A stretch of DNA of 64,000 nucleotides from Streptomyces sp. V1I1 (GCF_030817355.1 NZ_JAUSZH010000001.1:2846501-2910500), one strand, 5' to 3'; numbered from the stretch's first letter, positions 16,181 to 25,736 are shown. The notes: a model not told the origin generated them from the letters alone. Numbers and translations: made by a program.

Positions 16181-16216
16181 GAGGGGCCCCGGGAGCGCGA
16201 ACTCCCGGGGCCCCTC
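16181..16216. terminator. Perfect 15-bp terminator hairpin
   Basis: GAGGGGCCCCGGGAG pairs with its exact complement at 16202-16216 around a 6-base loop. It lies between the convergent secreted-protein and dapC genes. It is flanked by short tandem repeats: AGATACGCC-like units at 16122-16175 and three near-identical 10-base CGGTTCTCCG units at about 16221-16250. Confidence 0.85.
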
Positions 16217-16276
16217 TCTGCGGTTCTCCGCGGTTCTCCGCGGTTCTCTGGGTTGTTCTGCGCTGCCCTGTCGCCG

Positions 16277-17371
16277 TCAGCCCAGGCGCCTGACCGCGGC
16301 CTCGACGCGTTCGTCTGTCGCGGTGAATGCCACCCGTACGAAACTCTCCCCGGCCGTTCCGTAAAAATCGCCGGGCGCCACCAGAATGCCGAGCTCCGCC
16401 AGGTGCGCGACCGTGTCCCAGCACGGCTCGTCGCGCGTCGCCCACAGATAGAGGCTGGCCTCGCTGTGCTCGATCCGGAAACCGTGCCCCTCCAGCGCCG
16501 TGCGCAGGGCGGTGCGCCGGGCGGAGTACCGCGCCCGCTGCTCCGTGACATGCGTGTCGTCGCCGAGCGCCGCGACGGTCGCGGCCTGTACCGGCGCGGG
16601 GGTCATCATCCCGCCGTGCTTGCGGATCTGGAGCAGCTCGCCCAGCACGGCCTCGTCACCGGCGATGAACGCGGCGCGGTAGCCGGCCAGGTTGGAACGC
16701 TTGGACAGGGAGTGGACGGCGACGACGCCTTCGTACGTACCGCCGCAGACATCCGGGTGCAGGACCGAGACCGGCTCCGCCTCCCAGCCGAGCTCCAGGT
16801 AGCACTCGTCGCTGAAGACCAGCACGCCGTGCTCGCGCGCCCACGCGACGATGCGGATCAGCTCGTCCTTGGCCAGCACCCGGCCGGTGGGGTTGGAGGG
16901 CGAGTTGAGCCAGAGCAGCTTCAGACCGGCGGGGTCGAGGTCCGTTGGGTCGTCGTAGACGACTGCCTCCGCGCGGGCCAGGCGCGCGCCGACCTCGTAC
17001 GTCGGGTAGGCGAGCCGAGGGTAGGCGACCTTGTCGCCCGGGCCGAGACCGAGCTGGGTCGGCAGCCAGGCCACCAGCTCCTTGGAGCCGACGACCGGCA
17101 GGACGTTCGTGTGCGCCACATCGACGGCGCCGAGCCGCCGCTCCACCCATGCGGTGAGCGCGTTCCGCAGCTCGGCCGTCCCCCACACCGTCGGATAGCC
17201 GGGAGAGTCGGCTGCCGCGACGAGGGCCTTCTGGACCAGCTCGGGGACGGGGTCGACGGGCGTGCCGACGGAGAGGTCCACGATGCCGTCCGGGTGGGCC
17301 GCCGCCGTCGCCTTGTAAGGCTCGAGCTTGTCCCAGGGGAAGACGGGAAGGCGCGAAGAGACTGCGGGCAC
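16277..17371 (-). CDS. dapC: Succinyldiaminopimelate transaminase (class I/II PLP aminotransferase)
   Basis: The product has 364 residues from GTG at 17371. Fold-type I aminotransferase motifs include SPGYPTVWGTAELR, the NSPSNPTGRV substrate-binding segment, the DECYLELGW aspartate that contacts the PLP pyridine nitrogen, and the PLP lysine in SLSKRSNLAGYR. It converts N-succinyl-2-amino-6-ketopimelate to N-succinyl-LL-DAP. It lies downstream of the ferredoxin gene, the conserved actinobacterial fdx-dapC pair, and near dapE, which takes its product. The frame is open upstream, but the extra residues overlap the ferredoxin 3' end and are not conserved. Confidence 0.93.
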   Translation of the reverse strand: MPAVSSRLPVFPWDKLEPYKATAAAHPDGIVDLSVGTPVDPVPELVQKALVAAADSPGYPTVWGTAELRNALTAWVERRLGAVDVAHTNVLPVVGSKELVAWLPTQLGLGPGDKVAYPRLAYPTYEVGARLARAEAVVYDDPTDLDPAGLKLLWLNSPSNPTGRVLAKDELIRIVAWAREHGVLVFSDECYLELGWEAEPVSVLHPDVCGGTYEGVVAVHSLSKRSNLAGYRAAFIAGDEAVLGELLQIRKHGGMMTPAPVQAATVAALGDDTHVTEQRARYSARRTALRTALEGHGFRIEHSEASLYLWATRDEPCWDTVAHLAELGILVAPGDFYGTAGESFVRVAFTATDERVEAAVRRLG

Positions 17372-17474
17372 TGGCTTCTCTTTCTCGTACGTCAGGCAAA
17401 GACCTCGGTCCCGTACGGACGACGAACCGTACGGGACCGGGAGCGGCACTGCTACGGGCCGTTTACTGCAGGAA

Positions 17475-17795
17475 CTACTGGTTCTGCGGCGGCAGTGCAG
17501 CAATGAAGGGGTGGTCGCGCTCGATCAGGCCGAGCTTGGAAGCACCACCGGGCGAACCGAGCTCGTCGAAGAACTCGACGTTCGCCTTGTAGTAGTCCTT
17601 CCACTCCTCCGGGGTGTCGTCCTCGTAGAAGATCGCCTCAACCGGGCAGACCGGCTCACAAGCACCACAGTCGACGCATTCGTCCGGGTGGATGTACAAG
17701 GACCTGGAGCCCTCGTAGATGCAGTCGACGGGGCACTCCTCGATGCACGCCTTGTCCTTGACGTCGACACAAGGCTGCGCGATGACGTAGGTCAC
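17475..17795 (-). CDS. fdxA: Ferredoxin, 7Fe type
   Basis: The product has 106 residues from GTG at 17795, with GAGGAGGAA upstream. Two cluster motifs are visible: CVDVKDKACIEECPVDC, which suits a 3Fe-4S cluster plus one 4Fe-4S ligand, and CVDCGACEPVCPVEAI for a 4Fe-4S cluster. The C-terminal extension (EEWKDYYKANVEFFDEL) is typical of actinobacterial FdxC-type ferredoxins. It is a soluble electron carrier; partners are not identifiable here. It is co-oriented with dapC 103 bases downstream and divergent from a GNAT gene. Confidence 0.95.
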   Translation of the reverse strand: MTYVIAQPCVDVKDKACIEECPVDCIYEGSRSLYIHPDECVDCGACEPVCPVEAIFYEDDTPEEWKDYYKANVEFFDELGSPGGASKLGLIERDHPFIAALPPQNQ

Positions 17796-17909
17796 GCTGT
17801 CGTTCCTCCTCGGTAGGGCTGGCATTGCGCGGGAGCGCGGCGTCGTCGATGCCCGCCCCTAGTATCTCCGTTCCTGGCCACGATCCGAACAGGAGGGGCT
17901 CGCAGACCT

Positions 17910-18908
17910 GTGGAATTCACCGGCGGCGGACGGCTCGAGGTCCGCATTACACCTGCTGACGTGGGCAAACGTGTATCAGTCAGGCGCCTGACCGGCTCCG
18001 GCGGGGCGCCCGCGAAGTTCACCGACACGGTCGGCGTTCTCACATCCTGGAACGAAGGTGTGCTGCTGATCACACGCCGGACCGGTGAGAGCATCCGCAT
18101 TCCGGAATCGGCGCTGGTCGCGGGCAAGGTGGTGCCCGCCGCGCCGGCTCGGCGACGGGGGCCTGCGGCCGATTTCCTGGAGCTCGCGAGGGTGACCGCA
18201 CGCGCCTGGCAGCCGGTGGAGAGCGAGCGGCTCGGCGAGTGGGAGCTGCGGGCGTCGTCCGGGTTCACCCGGAGGGCCAACTCGGTGCTGCCGCTCGGAG
18301 ACCCGGGGATGCCGCTCGACGAGGCGCTGGCCAGGGTGCGTACGTGGTACGAGGACCGGGGCCTGCCCGCGTATGTGCAGACCGCGACCGGGGCGGCGGG
18401 CACGCAGGAGGAGCTCTGCGCGGAGCTCGAGGCGCGCGGCTGGCGCCGCGAGGTCTCGGCGGAGGTGCGGATCGGGGCGCTGGCCCCGATCGGCGACCTG
18501 GACGTGGATGTGGAGCGGGTGCGGCTCGCGCGCTCCGTCGACGAGGCCTGGCTACAGCGCTACCAGCGGTCCGGTGTGCCCGGGCCACATGTGCTGAAGG
18601 TATTGGGGAGCGGCCCCTCTGTGTGGTTCGCATCCGTACCCGGAGGCATAGGCGGTCCACCTGCGGCGATCGGGCGGTGTGTGGTCGACGGCCGCTGGGC
18701 GGGTTTCATGGCGGTGGAGGTGGACCCGACGTACCGGCGCCAGGGCCTCGCGACCTCGGTGATGACCGCGCTCGCCCGGCGCGTGCTCGAGGAGGGCGCT
18801 TCGGCGGCCTGGCTGCAAGTGGAGTCCGACAACGACGGGGCGCGTGCGCTGTACGACGGAATGGGTTTTGCGACCCACCACCGCTACCACCACTTCCGAT
18901 CTGCGTAA
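17910..18908 (+). CDS. GNAT-family N-acetyltransferase with N-terminal SH3-like domain
   Basis: The product has 332 residues from GTG at 17910. The N-terminal 80 residues form a small beta-rich, probably SH3-like domain (VGKRVSVRRL, VGVLTSWNEGVLLI), a layout found in the mycobacterial Rv0428c type. The C-terminal acetyltransferase domain has the acetyl-CoA loop YRRQGLATSVM and the terminal ARALYDGMGF helix-strand. The substrate is unknown. AGGAGGGG lies 11 bases upstream. A SirB1-type gene follows after 17 bases and is probably co-transcribed. Confidence 0.88.
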   Translation: MEFTGGGRLEVRITPADVGKRVSVRRLTGSGGAPAKFTDTVGVLTSWNEGVLLITRRTGESIRIPESALVAGKVVPAAPARRRGPAADFLELARVTARAWQPVESERLGEWELRASSGFTRRANSVLPLGDPGMPLDEALARVRTWYEDRGLPAYVQTATGAAGTQEELCAELEARGWRREVSAEVRIGALAPIGDLDVDVERVRLARSVDEAWLQRYQRSGVPGPHVLKVLGSGPSVWFASVPGGIGGPPAAIGRCVVDGRWAGFMAVEVDPTYRRQGLATSVMTALARRVLEEGASAAWLQVESDNDGARALYDGMGFATHHRYHHFRSA

Positions 18909-18925
18909 GCGGGTACGAATCGCGT

Positions 18926-19780
18926 ATGCACGACGAATCCCCCGACCCGCCCGCCGACGGGCCTGCCGACCGGCGGCGGCTGTTCGCCGAGGAGGCCCGC
19001 TCCGGGCGGCCCGACCTCGCGATGCTGTGCCTGCTCGTAGGCGCGGAGGCGGACCCCTCCATGGACGAGGCGGCCCTGGACGCGGCCCAGATCGAACTGG
19101 ACCGCCTCGCCGGCCTGCTCCCCTTCGGTCTGACCGGCCCCGGCGAGTGGGCATCCGCCCTGGCCGAGCTCCTCGGCGGCCGCTGCGACTTCAGAGGTAC
19201 ACCCGGCGACTACCAGCGCCTTGAGTCCTCCTTGCTCCACGAAGTCCTGCGGCGCCGCCGGGGCCTGCCGATCCTCCTCTCGGTGGTCTGGATCGAGGTG
19301 GCACGCCGCGCGGGAGCGCCGGTGTACGGAGTCGCCCTGCCCGGCCACTTCGTGGTCGGCTTCGGCGACCCCCACGAGCAGGTCCTCGTGGACCCCTTCG
19401 CGGGCGGCCGCCTCCTGACGGGCCCGGACGCGGAACTGCTGGTCGCGGGCGCCACGGGCGCGCCGCTCGACCCGTCGATGCTGACCCCGGCGGACCCGCT
19501 CGACGTGGTGGTGCGCATCCTGAACAACATCCGCGCCTGGGCGGCGACCCGCCCGGAGCAGTCGGACGTCGCTCTGTGGGCTGTCGACCTGTCCCTGCTG
19601 CTGCCCTCCCATCCGGCGCGCCTGCGCTACGAACGGGCCCAACTGCTCGTACAGCGCGGGGAGTTCGCGATGGGGGCGGCGGAGCTGGACGCGTACGCGG
19701 ATGTGGTGGCGGCGGTGGACCAGACCGCGGCGGACGCGATCAAGGGGCGGGCGCGGGCGGCGCGGGCGATGCTGAACTGA
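18926..19780 (+). CDS. SirB1/transglutaminase-like family protein
   Basis: The product has 284 residues from ATG at 18926. Residues about 90-160 hold the SirB1 core: LESSLLHEVLRRRRGLPILLSVVW, then GVALPGHFVVGF with the conserved His, and VDPFAGG with the conserved Asp. The Cys of active transglutaminases is replaced by Ser/Leu (GLPILLS), as in most SirB1 proteins, so catalysis is doubtful. The C-terminal helices (LLLPSHPARLRYERAQLLVQ) look like tetratricopeptide repeats. It is linked to the GNAT gene upstream. Its 3' end is overlapped by antisense readthrough of a decayed gene. Confidence 0.85.
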   Translation: MHDESPDPPADGPADRRRLFAEEARSGRPDLAMLCLLVGAEADPSMDEAALDAAQIELDRLAGLLPFGLTGPGEWASALAELLGGRCDFRGTPGDYQRLESSLLHEVLRRRRGLPILLSVVWIEVARRAGAPVYGVALPGHFVVGFGDPHEQVLVDPFAGGRLLTGPDAELLVAGATGAPLDPSMLTPADPLDVVVRILNNIRAWAATRPEQSDVALWAVDLSLLLPSHPARLRYERAQLLVQRGEFAMGAAELDAYADVVAAVDQTAADAIKGRARAARAMLN

Positions 19781-20692
19781 GTCCCGGTGGCGTGGCGGTC
19801 GATGTCGGCGAGCCACGCGGCGGCCTCGGCACGCTGCCGATAGCCCACGGCGGCGTTGCGGGCCAGGCGCATGAGCAGCTCCGCGCCGCGTTCGTCGCCG
19901 AGTTTGGCCAGGAAGCCGGCGGCCCTCAGACGCTGCTTGTCCGTCAAGTCGGTGTCGCGGGCCAGGGCCGCCAGCAGGTCCGCGCCACGCCCGTCGCCGA
20001 GAATCGTGAGTCTGACGGCGGCCGGGGCCCCGCAGGCGCCGGTGAGGTACGGGGCACGAGCGAGTTCGGCCAGGGCGTCCGAGCCGCGGCTGTCGCCCAG
20101 CAGCAGCAGCGTTTCGGCCGCCCGCACGCGGTCATCCACCGCAATCGCGGACGCCGCACGCCACATGACCCGGTCGATATCGGTAGCCGGGTCGTCCTTG
20201 GTGCCCAGTGTCTGCGCCACCTTGGCCAGCCACCGCTCGGTGTGGCTGACGCGGCACAGCCTTGCGAGGGTGTCGGCGGCGGCGCAGGTGACGGACGGCG
20301 GCAGCGCGGTTCCCAGATGGTGCTGGACGACCAGGAACCTGCACCCGTCCAGTCCGTCCCGGGTTGCCAGGACCTCCAGTTCTGTGCCCACCACGGTGGC
20401 GTCGTGCTCCCCGTCGTCCAGCAGGAAGCTGTAGTAGGACGCCTCCTCCTCACCGGGCGGGTCCCAGAACCGGCGCCCCCATCCCCGCGCGCCGACGTGC
20501 GGGACGGGGGGGCCACGGCCAGTGCCGGTACCACCGCTTCACCAGCAGGCGGTCCAACTCCTGTGCGCGGGCATGCGGGCTTGCGTGGCGGGCAGCGCAG
20601 TACTCCAGCAGCGTCTGGTGGAGGAAGACGAACTCGCCCGCCCGGACAGTCAGCAGTCCGCTGCGGAGCAGGCTCACCGTCCTCGCCGTCAT
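19781..20692 (-). pseudogene. Remnant of a STAND/NACHT-type ATPase gene with HEAT-like repeats
   Basis: Two minus-strand frames together read like the C-terminal half of a NACHT-type NTPase. The upstream part (20692 to about 20510) has GLLTVRAGEFVFLHQTLLEY followed by WYRHWPWPP. The continuation (ARGWGRRFWDPPG, then HEAT-like repeats of the form AAxxLxxLGDxRGxxxLxxLAR until about 19800) is in another frame. The shift falls on a run of seven G at 20506-20512; removing one base restores one continuous frame. The NTPase core is absent upstream, where the recQ terminator lies, and the 3' end reads into the antisense of the SirB1 gene. I therefore call it a truncated, frameshifted relic. Such proteins act in defence or signalling in relatives. 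Confidence 0.65.
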
Positions 20693-20730
20693 CGGCCGTG
20701 GCCAGGACGGCGGCCGGCGACGGTCCGGGA

Positions 20731-20759
20731 CCGGCGGCGTGGAAGATCCACGCCGCCGG
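20731..20759 (-). terminator. recQ terminator hairpin
   Basis: A perfect 12-bp stem, CCGGCGGCGTGG (20731-20742) with its complement (20748-20759), and a 5-base loop lie 38 bases past the recQ stop on the minus strand. Confidence 0.8.
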
Positions 20760-20796
20760 CAGGTCCCAACGGGAATGCCCCCCGGGAAGGGGGCTG

Positions 20797-22659
20797 CTAC
20801 TCGGACAGGTCGTTCGTCGCCTCAGCGAGAGTGTCCAGGATCGGCTGCCCGTACTTCGCCAGCTTGTTCTCGCCGACCCCGTTCACCGTGCCGAGCTCCG
20901 CCAGGGTCGATGGAGAGGTGACCGCGATCTCGCGGAGCGTCGCGTCGTGGAAGACGACGTACGCGGGCACGCCCTGCTCTTTCGCGGTGGCGGCCCGCCA
21001 AGCGCGGAGCGCCTCGAAGACGGGCATGGCCTCTTCGGGCAGGTCGACAGGGGCTCGCTTCTTGGACGCCTTCTCGGTCCGCGCCGCCGCTTTCTTCTCG
21101 GGCTCGCGCCGCAGCGAGACGGCGCGCCGCCCGCCCAGCACCTCACCACTCGTCTCGGTGAGTACGAGCGTCCCGTAGTCGCCCTCGACGGCGACGAGCC
21201 CTTGCGCCAGCAACTGCCGTACGACACCGCGCCATTCAGCCTCGCGCAGCTCCGTACCGATACCGAAGACACTCAGCGCATCGTGGTCGAACTGGATGAC
21301 CTTGGCCGTCTTCCGGCCCAGCAGGATGTCCGTGACCTGGCCCGCGCCGAACTTCTGGCCGCGTTCGCGCTTGAGCCGGACGACGGTCGACAGGAGCTTC
21401 TGGGCGGCGACGGTGCCGTCCCAGGACTCCGGGGGCGTCAGGCATGAATCGCAGTTGCCGCACGGGCTGCTCTCCTGCCCGAAGTAGGCGAGGAGCTGCA
21501 CGCGCCGGCATTCGGCCGTCTCGCACAGCGCGAGCATGGCGTCGACGTGCGCGGAGAGCCGTCGCCGATGTGCTTCGTCCCCCTCCGAGCCCTCGATCAT
21601 CTTCCGCTGCTGCACAACGTCCTGCAGCCCGTACGCCAGCCAGGCCGTGGACGGCAGCCCGTCGCGCCCGGCCCGCCCGGTCTCCTGGTAGTACCCCTCC
21701 ACGGACTTGGGCAGGTCGAGATGGCAGACGAAGCGCACATCGGGCTTGTCGATCCCCATGCCGAAGGCGATGGTCGCCACCATCACCAGCCCGTCCTCCC
21801 GCAGAAAGCGCGCCTGATGCTCGGCTCTCGTACGGGCATCGAGCCCAGCGTGATAGGGCAGCGCCTCTATCCCGTTCTTCACCAGGAACTCGGCGGTCTT
21901 CTCCACAGAAGCCCGGGACAGGCAGTAGACAATCCCCGCATCGCCGCCGTGCTCGGCACGCAGGAGCGCAAGCAGCTGCCGCTTCGGGTCGTCCTTCGAC
22001 ACAATCCGGTACTGAATATTCGGCCGGTCGAAGCTGGCCACGAAGTGCCTGGCATCCTGCAGCTTCAGCCGGGACGCGATCTCGGCATGGGTGGCCTCGG
22101 TGGCGGTAGCGGTCAGCGCGATCCGCGGCACATCGGGCCAGCGCTCGTGCAGCGCGGACAGAGCAAGGTAGTCGGGCCGGAAGTCGTGCCCCCACTGGGC
22201 CACGCAGTGCGCCTCGTCGATGGCGAACAGCGAGATGGTGCCGCGCTCCAGCAACCGCACTGTCGACTCGACGCGCAGCCGCTCCGGCGCGAGATAGAGC
22301 AGATCCAGCTCCCCGGCCAGAAACTCGGACTCCACGAGCCGCCGCTCGTCGAAATCCTGCGTGGAGTTGAGAAACCCCGCCCGCACCCCGAGCGCCCTCA
22401 GCGCGTCAACCTGGTCCTGCATGAGCGCGATGAGCGGCGAAACGACAACACCCACGCCCTTCCGCACGAGCGCGGGGATCTGGTAACAGAGCGATTTGCC
22501 GCCACCGGTCGGCATGAGCACGAGCGCGTCACCACCTGCGACGACATGCTCGATGATCTCCTGCTGGCTCCCCCGGAAGGAGCCATAACCGAAGACGCGA
22601 TGCAGCACCTGCAGCGCGTCACTCGCCTCGGGCGGGGTGTCGAGGTCCGGAGCGGTCAT
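20797..22659 (-). CDS. recQ: ATP-dependent DNA helicase RecQ
   Basis: The product has 620 residues. Helicase motifs run in order: [13 protein letters not shown] (motif 0), [12 protein letters not shown] (Walker A), [17 protein letters not shown] (motif II with the RecQ aromatic loop), [12 protein letters not shown] (motif III) and the [10 protein letters not shown] motif VI. The zinc-binding site is C-x16-C-x2-C-x2-C (CRRVQ then PCGNCDSC), followed by a winged-helix region and a C-terminal HRDC domain ([20 protein letters not shown]). It is a 3'-5' helicase for recombination and fork repair. It is monocistronic with its own terminator. Length and motifs are complete. Confidence 0.97.
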   Translation of the reverse strand: MTAPDLDTPPEASDALQVLHRVFGYGSFRGSQQEIIEHVVAGGDALVLMPTGGGKSLCYQIPALVRKGVGVVVSPLIALMQDQVDALRALGVRAGFLNSTQDFDERRLVESEFLAGELDLLYLAPERLRVESTVRLLERGTISLFAIDEAHCVAQWGHDFRPDYLALSALHERWPDVPRIALTATATEATHAEIASRLKLQDARHFVASFDRPNIQYRIVSKDDPKRQLLALLRAEHGGDAGIVYCLSRASVEKTAEFLVKNGIEALPYHAGLDARTRAEHQARFLREDGLVMVATIAFGMGIDKPDVRFVCHLDLPKSVEGYYQETGRAGRDGLPSTAWLAYGLQDVVQQRKMIEGSEGDEAHRRRLSAHVDAMLALCETAECRRVQLLAYFGQESSPCGNCDSCLTPPESWDGTVAAQKLLSTVVRLKRERGQKFGAGQVTDILLGRKTAKVIQFDHDALSVFGIGTELREAEWRGVVRQLLAQGLVAVEGDYGTLVLTETSGEVLGGRRAVSLRREPEKKAAARTEKASKKRAPVDLPEEAMPVFEALRAWRAATAKEQGVPAYVVFHDATLREIAVTSPSTLAELGTVNGVGENKLAKYGQPILDTLAEATNDLSE

Positions 22660-22838
22660 CCGGCGATTCTATGAGGATCACGGGCCGAGGTCCGGCCGAT
22701 GGGCAGACCCGTGGCCAACCGCAGCAGCCGGGCGACGGTCGGACACGAACGGGGTACGACGACATGCGGTCTGCGGTCCGGGGCGGTCTGCTGGCGAAGG
22801 GGGCGCCGAGCAGAGCCGAACAGAAGTGAGGGTTCCCG

Positions 22839-23138
22839 ATGGCTGTTGTGCTGTCACTGCGCTGGGCAGGTGTCACGCCCGAGCAGTACGACACGGTGCG
22901 CACGGCAGTGCGCTGGGAGGAGCAGGCGCCGGACGGCGCCGTCCTGCATGTGGCCTGGTTCGAGCCCGGCACTCTGCTCGTGATCGACGTGTGGAACTCA
23001 CAAGACGACTTCGAGCGCTTCTTCGCGGAGCGGCTCGCCCCCGCGGTTGTGGAAGCCGGCATCACCGGTGAGCCCGAGCCCCGGTTCTTCCCGCTTCACC
23101 GGCGCTTCGTAGCCCCCGGCGTGAGCGGCGCCGCCTGA
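22839..23138 (+). CDS. Small dimeric alpha-beta barrel-like protein
   Basis: The product has 99 residues. The pattern of strands and helices (VVLSLRWAGVTPEQYDTVR, VLHVAWFEPGTLLVIDVWNS, FERFFAERLAPAVVEAG) resembles ferredoxin-like alpha-beta barrel proteins of the ABM or EthD type. It contains no cysteine and no signal peptide. The ATG has GAGGG seven bases upstream. It is divergent from recQ and followed by a terminator shared with the convergent neighbour. The function is unknown; monooxygenase activity cannot be claimed. Confidence 0.7.
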   Translation: MAVVLSLRWAGVTPEQYDTVRTAVRWEEQAPDGAVLHVAWFEPGTLLVIDVWNSQDDFERFFAERLAPAVVEAGITGEPEPRFFPLHRRFVAPGVSGAA

Positions 23139-23203
23139 CGCCTGCCCGGCGCACGGCCGTACCGCGAGCGTGCGGGCGGGGCGGCAGGCCACCCGGGATG
23201 TGG

Positions 23204-23231
23204 CAGAGCCCCCGCTCGGGCAGGGGCTCTG
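23204..23231. terminator. Bidirectional terminator hairpin
   Basis: A 9-bp stem, CAGAGCCCC (23204-23212) with GGGGCTCTG (23223-23231), has a 10-base loop and lies between convergent genes. Confidence 0.75.
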
Positions 23232-23255
23232 ATCAGCGACGGCGGCGGTCGGCCG

Positions 23256-25502
23256 CTAGCTCGGGTTGAGCTCGATCGTGGCGGTGCGCTCGGCCGGCGT
23301 CTTGCCGCGCAGGGCCGTCCCCATCGCCTGGGCCACGTCGTCCGCGGAGAGCTGGTGCTTCTTGCCGTCGCCCTTGGTGATCAGGACGCCCTCGAACACG
23401 CCGTCCAGCAGATCGTTGATCGCCTTCTTGTCGTAGACCTCGACCAGCCTGCCGTCGATCGCCTTCATGGAAAGGATCTTCGGCAGCGACTTGGCCGGGC
23501 CGAACTGGATCTGCTTGCCGCCCGCCTTGATCGTGACCAGGTCGGACATCGCGGGCTTCGCGAACTCCTTCATCGCCCGGTCGAGCTCGGCCTGGCTGAC
23601 GGTCGGCTCGCGGGTGGCGACGGGCAGTTCGACGATGTTGGGCCTGCCGGTCTCGACCTGGGCGCGGTAGGCGTCCTTGACCGAGATCATGGAGCGGCCG
23701 ACGTCCAGTGCCTGGCCCGCCTTGCCCGGTATGGCGACAGCCTTGCCGGGCTCGAACTTGATCGTGCCCTCGGTGGCCGATCCCGAGACGCCCGCGAGGT
23801 CGGTGAGCGCGACGCCCAGCTTCTCCTCGTCGACCAGGATCACCGGTTCGGAGACGCGCTCGGCGCCGAAGAGGGAGCCGATCACCGAGACGGGGTTGTA
23901 GTCGCTGCCCGCGGCCTTCCGGACGGTCTCCTGGCTGTCCAGGGAGAGTCCGGCCTTGTCCGGGGCGAGCTGCTCCTTCTTGCCGCCGACCGTGAGCTGA
24001 AGGGGCTTGGCGGCGCGCTTGCCGAGAGCGGCGTCGAGCTTGCCGACCGCGTCCTCCTTGGTGCCGCCGCCGATGTCGATACCGAGAACCGTGGTGCTCT
24101 TCGGTACGTCGGAGTGGTTCATCAGCAGTCCCGCGCCGTACGCGACGCCGAGCAGGCCGACTACTCCGGCGCCGGCGAGCACCAGCTTGGAGCGGCCCTT
24201 CTTGGCGGGCGCGGAGCGGGGCGCGGGGGCGGGGGCGGGCCTGGCCGCGGCGGGGCGGGGGGCGGGCACCACGGGGCCGCCGGGGCCACCGCCCGGGCCG
24301 CCAGGGAACTCCGGTGCGGAGAAGTCGCCCTCGTCCTGCGGGCCGGGGAACTGCAAGAGGGGGTTCGGTCCGGTGCCGGGGCCGTGCTGCGGAGCGCCGA
24401 GCGGCGGGAAGGGCGAAGGCGTGCGGTGCTCCGGGGGCACGACGGGGATGCCGCTGGTGAGCGTGTCACCGGAGACATGGCCGGCGGTGGGATCGGGCGC
24501 CGGGCCGGCGGGCTTCTGCGGGGTCAGCACGGCGGTGTCGTCGGACATCCGGGGCACGCCGGAGCCAGGCCCCTGACCAGGAACACCGGGAACACCGGGA
24601 GCACCGGGACCGCCGAGGCCCGGACCCGCGGGACCCTGCCCGGGACCGGCGGGGCCGCCCAGGCCGTGCCCAGGCGCACCGGGACCACCCGGACCGCCCT
24701 GGGCGCCCGGACGCGGGCGGATCGGCATGCTGCCGGTCGACGGGCCCGCCGTCGGCCCGGCGGGCGGCCGTGCACCCAGCGGAGGCGTTTCGTTCCCGGG
24801 AGCGAATGCGTTCGTACCGGATGCCGCGCTGTCGGCGTTCGCCGCCAGGTCGTTCAGCGAGCTGCCGGAGCGGGGCGCACCCGGTCCGCCCTGAGCCGGG
24901 CCGGACTGCGGACTGTCCGAGAAGTACGGGTGACCGGCCCCGGGACCACCGCGGTTCGCGGCCCCCGGACCCGAAGCCGGCGCCGGTGCGGAAGGACCGG
25001 CCGGCGCGGCCGAAGCCGACAGACCCGCCCCATTCGTGCCGGAATTCGTGCCGGACGACTTGCGCGGCGCGAACCAGTCGCTCGTCGGCGCCTTCTCCTC
25101 GGACTGCGGCTCCGCCGCCGCGGCGTCCTGCGCCACGTCCGGCCGCGGAGTGCTGCCCGTACGCTCGCTGTCCCGGCCGCCCGAAGACGCGCCCGAAGAC
25201 CCGCCCAGGGTGCCGCCCGCCGAAGCCGCGGAGGCGTCAGCCTCACTCATCGGCGTACGCATGACGACCGGCGGGATCGGCCGCGAACCCGGGATGTTGA
25301 TCCGGATGCGGGTGGTCAGCGTGGTCTCGGTCCTGGGCTCGTCCGGCTGCGGCTCGGGAGCCGCGCCGGCCTCGTCCGGAGCGTCCTGCGTGGGATGCAG
25401 CGACGGATACTGGCGGGATCCGTACGGCGGTGTTCCCGAGGGGTACGCGGCTCCACCGCGCCCCTGGGGGCCGGAGGACGAACTGTCAGTTTCACGACTC
25501 AA
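23256..25502 (-). CDS. Membrane-anchored protein with peptidoglycan-binding-like (PG_binding_4) repeats and long disordered N-terminus
   Basis: The product has 748 residues from TTG at 25502, preceded by GGGAG at good spacing. The first 430 residues are extremely rich in Gly, Pro, Ala and Ser and cytoplasmic by topology. One membrane helix follows (LVLAGAGVVGLLGVAYGAGLL, about 440-460). The outside part (about 465-748) begins VPKSTTVLGIDIGGGTKEDA, the start of a PG_binding_4/YoaR-like repeat, with further repeats containing GLSLDSQETV. This resembles the non-catalytic part of VanW/L,D-transpeptidase partner proteins; no catalytic Cys motif is present. A role in envelope assembly is likely but unproven. 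The long tract may scaffold cytoplasmic partners. Confidence 0.75.
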   Translation of the reverse strand: MSRETDSSSSGPQGRGGAAYPSGTPPYGSRQYPSLHPTQDAPDEAGAAPEPQPDEPRTETTLTTRIRINIPGSRPIPPVVMRTPMSEADASAASAGGTLGGSSGASSGGRDSERTGSTPRPDVAQDAAAAEPQSEEKAPTSDWFAPRKSSGTNSGTNGAGLSASAAPAGPSAPAPASGPGAANRGGPGAGHPYFSDSPQSGPAQGGPGAPRSGSSLNDLAANADSAASGTNAFAPGNETPPLGARPPAGPTAGPSTGSMPIRPRPGAQGGPGGPGAPGHGLGGPAGPGQGPAGPGLGGPGAPGVPGVPGQGPGSGVPRMSDDTAVLTPQKPAGPAPDPTAGHVSGDTLTSGIPVVPPEHRTPSPFPPLGAPQHGPGTGPNPLLQFPGPQDEGDFSAPEFPGGPGGGPGGPVVPAPRPAAARPAPAPAPRSAPAKKGRSKLVLAGAGVVGLLGVAYGAGLLMNHSDVPKSTTVLGIDIGGGTKEDAVGKLDAALGKRAAKPLQLTVGGKKEQLAPDKAGLSLDSQETVRKAAGSDYNPVSVIGSLFGAERVSEPVILVDEEKLGVALTDLAGVSGSATEGTIKFEPGKAVAIPGKAGQALDVGRSMISVKDAYRAQVETGRPNIVELPVATREPTVSQAELDRAMKEFAKPAMSDLVTIKAGGKQIQFGPAKSLPKILSMKAIDGRLVEVYDKKAINDLLDGVFEGVLITKGDGKKHQLSADDVAQAMGTALRGKTPAERTATIELNPS

Positions 25503-25736
25503 AGCAGGTTCTCCCGGTTGGCTTCGCCGCCCGTTTCTTACTGGATAGCTACTGCTGCGGGCGGCTCGGCGGCGCGCACCACCATACTGGCCGCCGAAGA
25601 CAGACGCCCCGGGACTGTGGGAAGCGACATTCCGCCGACCGTACGGGCATGGTCAGTTCAGTGGCTTCCCACCCCTAGGGGCGACCCACCATAGGGCCCG
25701 CCCCACCTGCTGCCTACCAGGGGGTCCCACAGGCCC

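Noticed and set aside
17910..18908. MshD (mycothiol synthase) for the GNAT protein
   Set aside because: Only one acetyltransferase domain is visible, after an SH3-like domain, whereas MshD has two GNAT domains.
20450..20692. An independent 80-residue gene upstream of the HEAT-like frame
   Set aside because: Its sequence joins smoothly to the next frame after removal of one G in a G7 run, so it is better explained as part of one broken gene.
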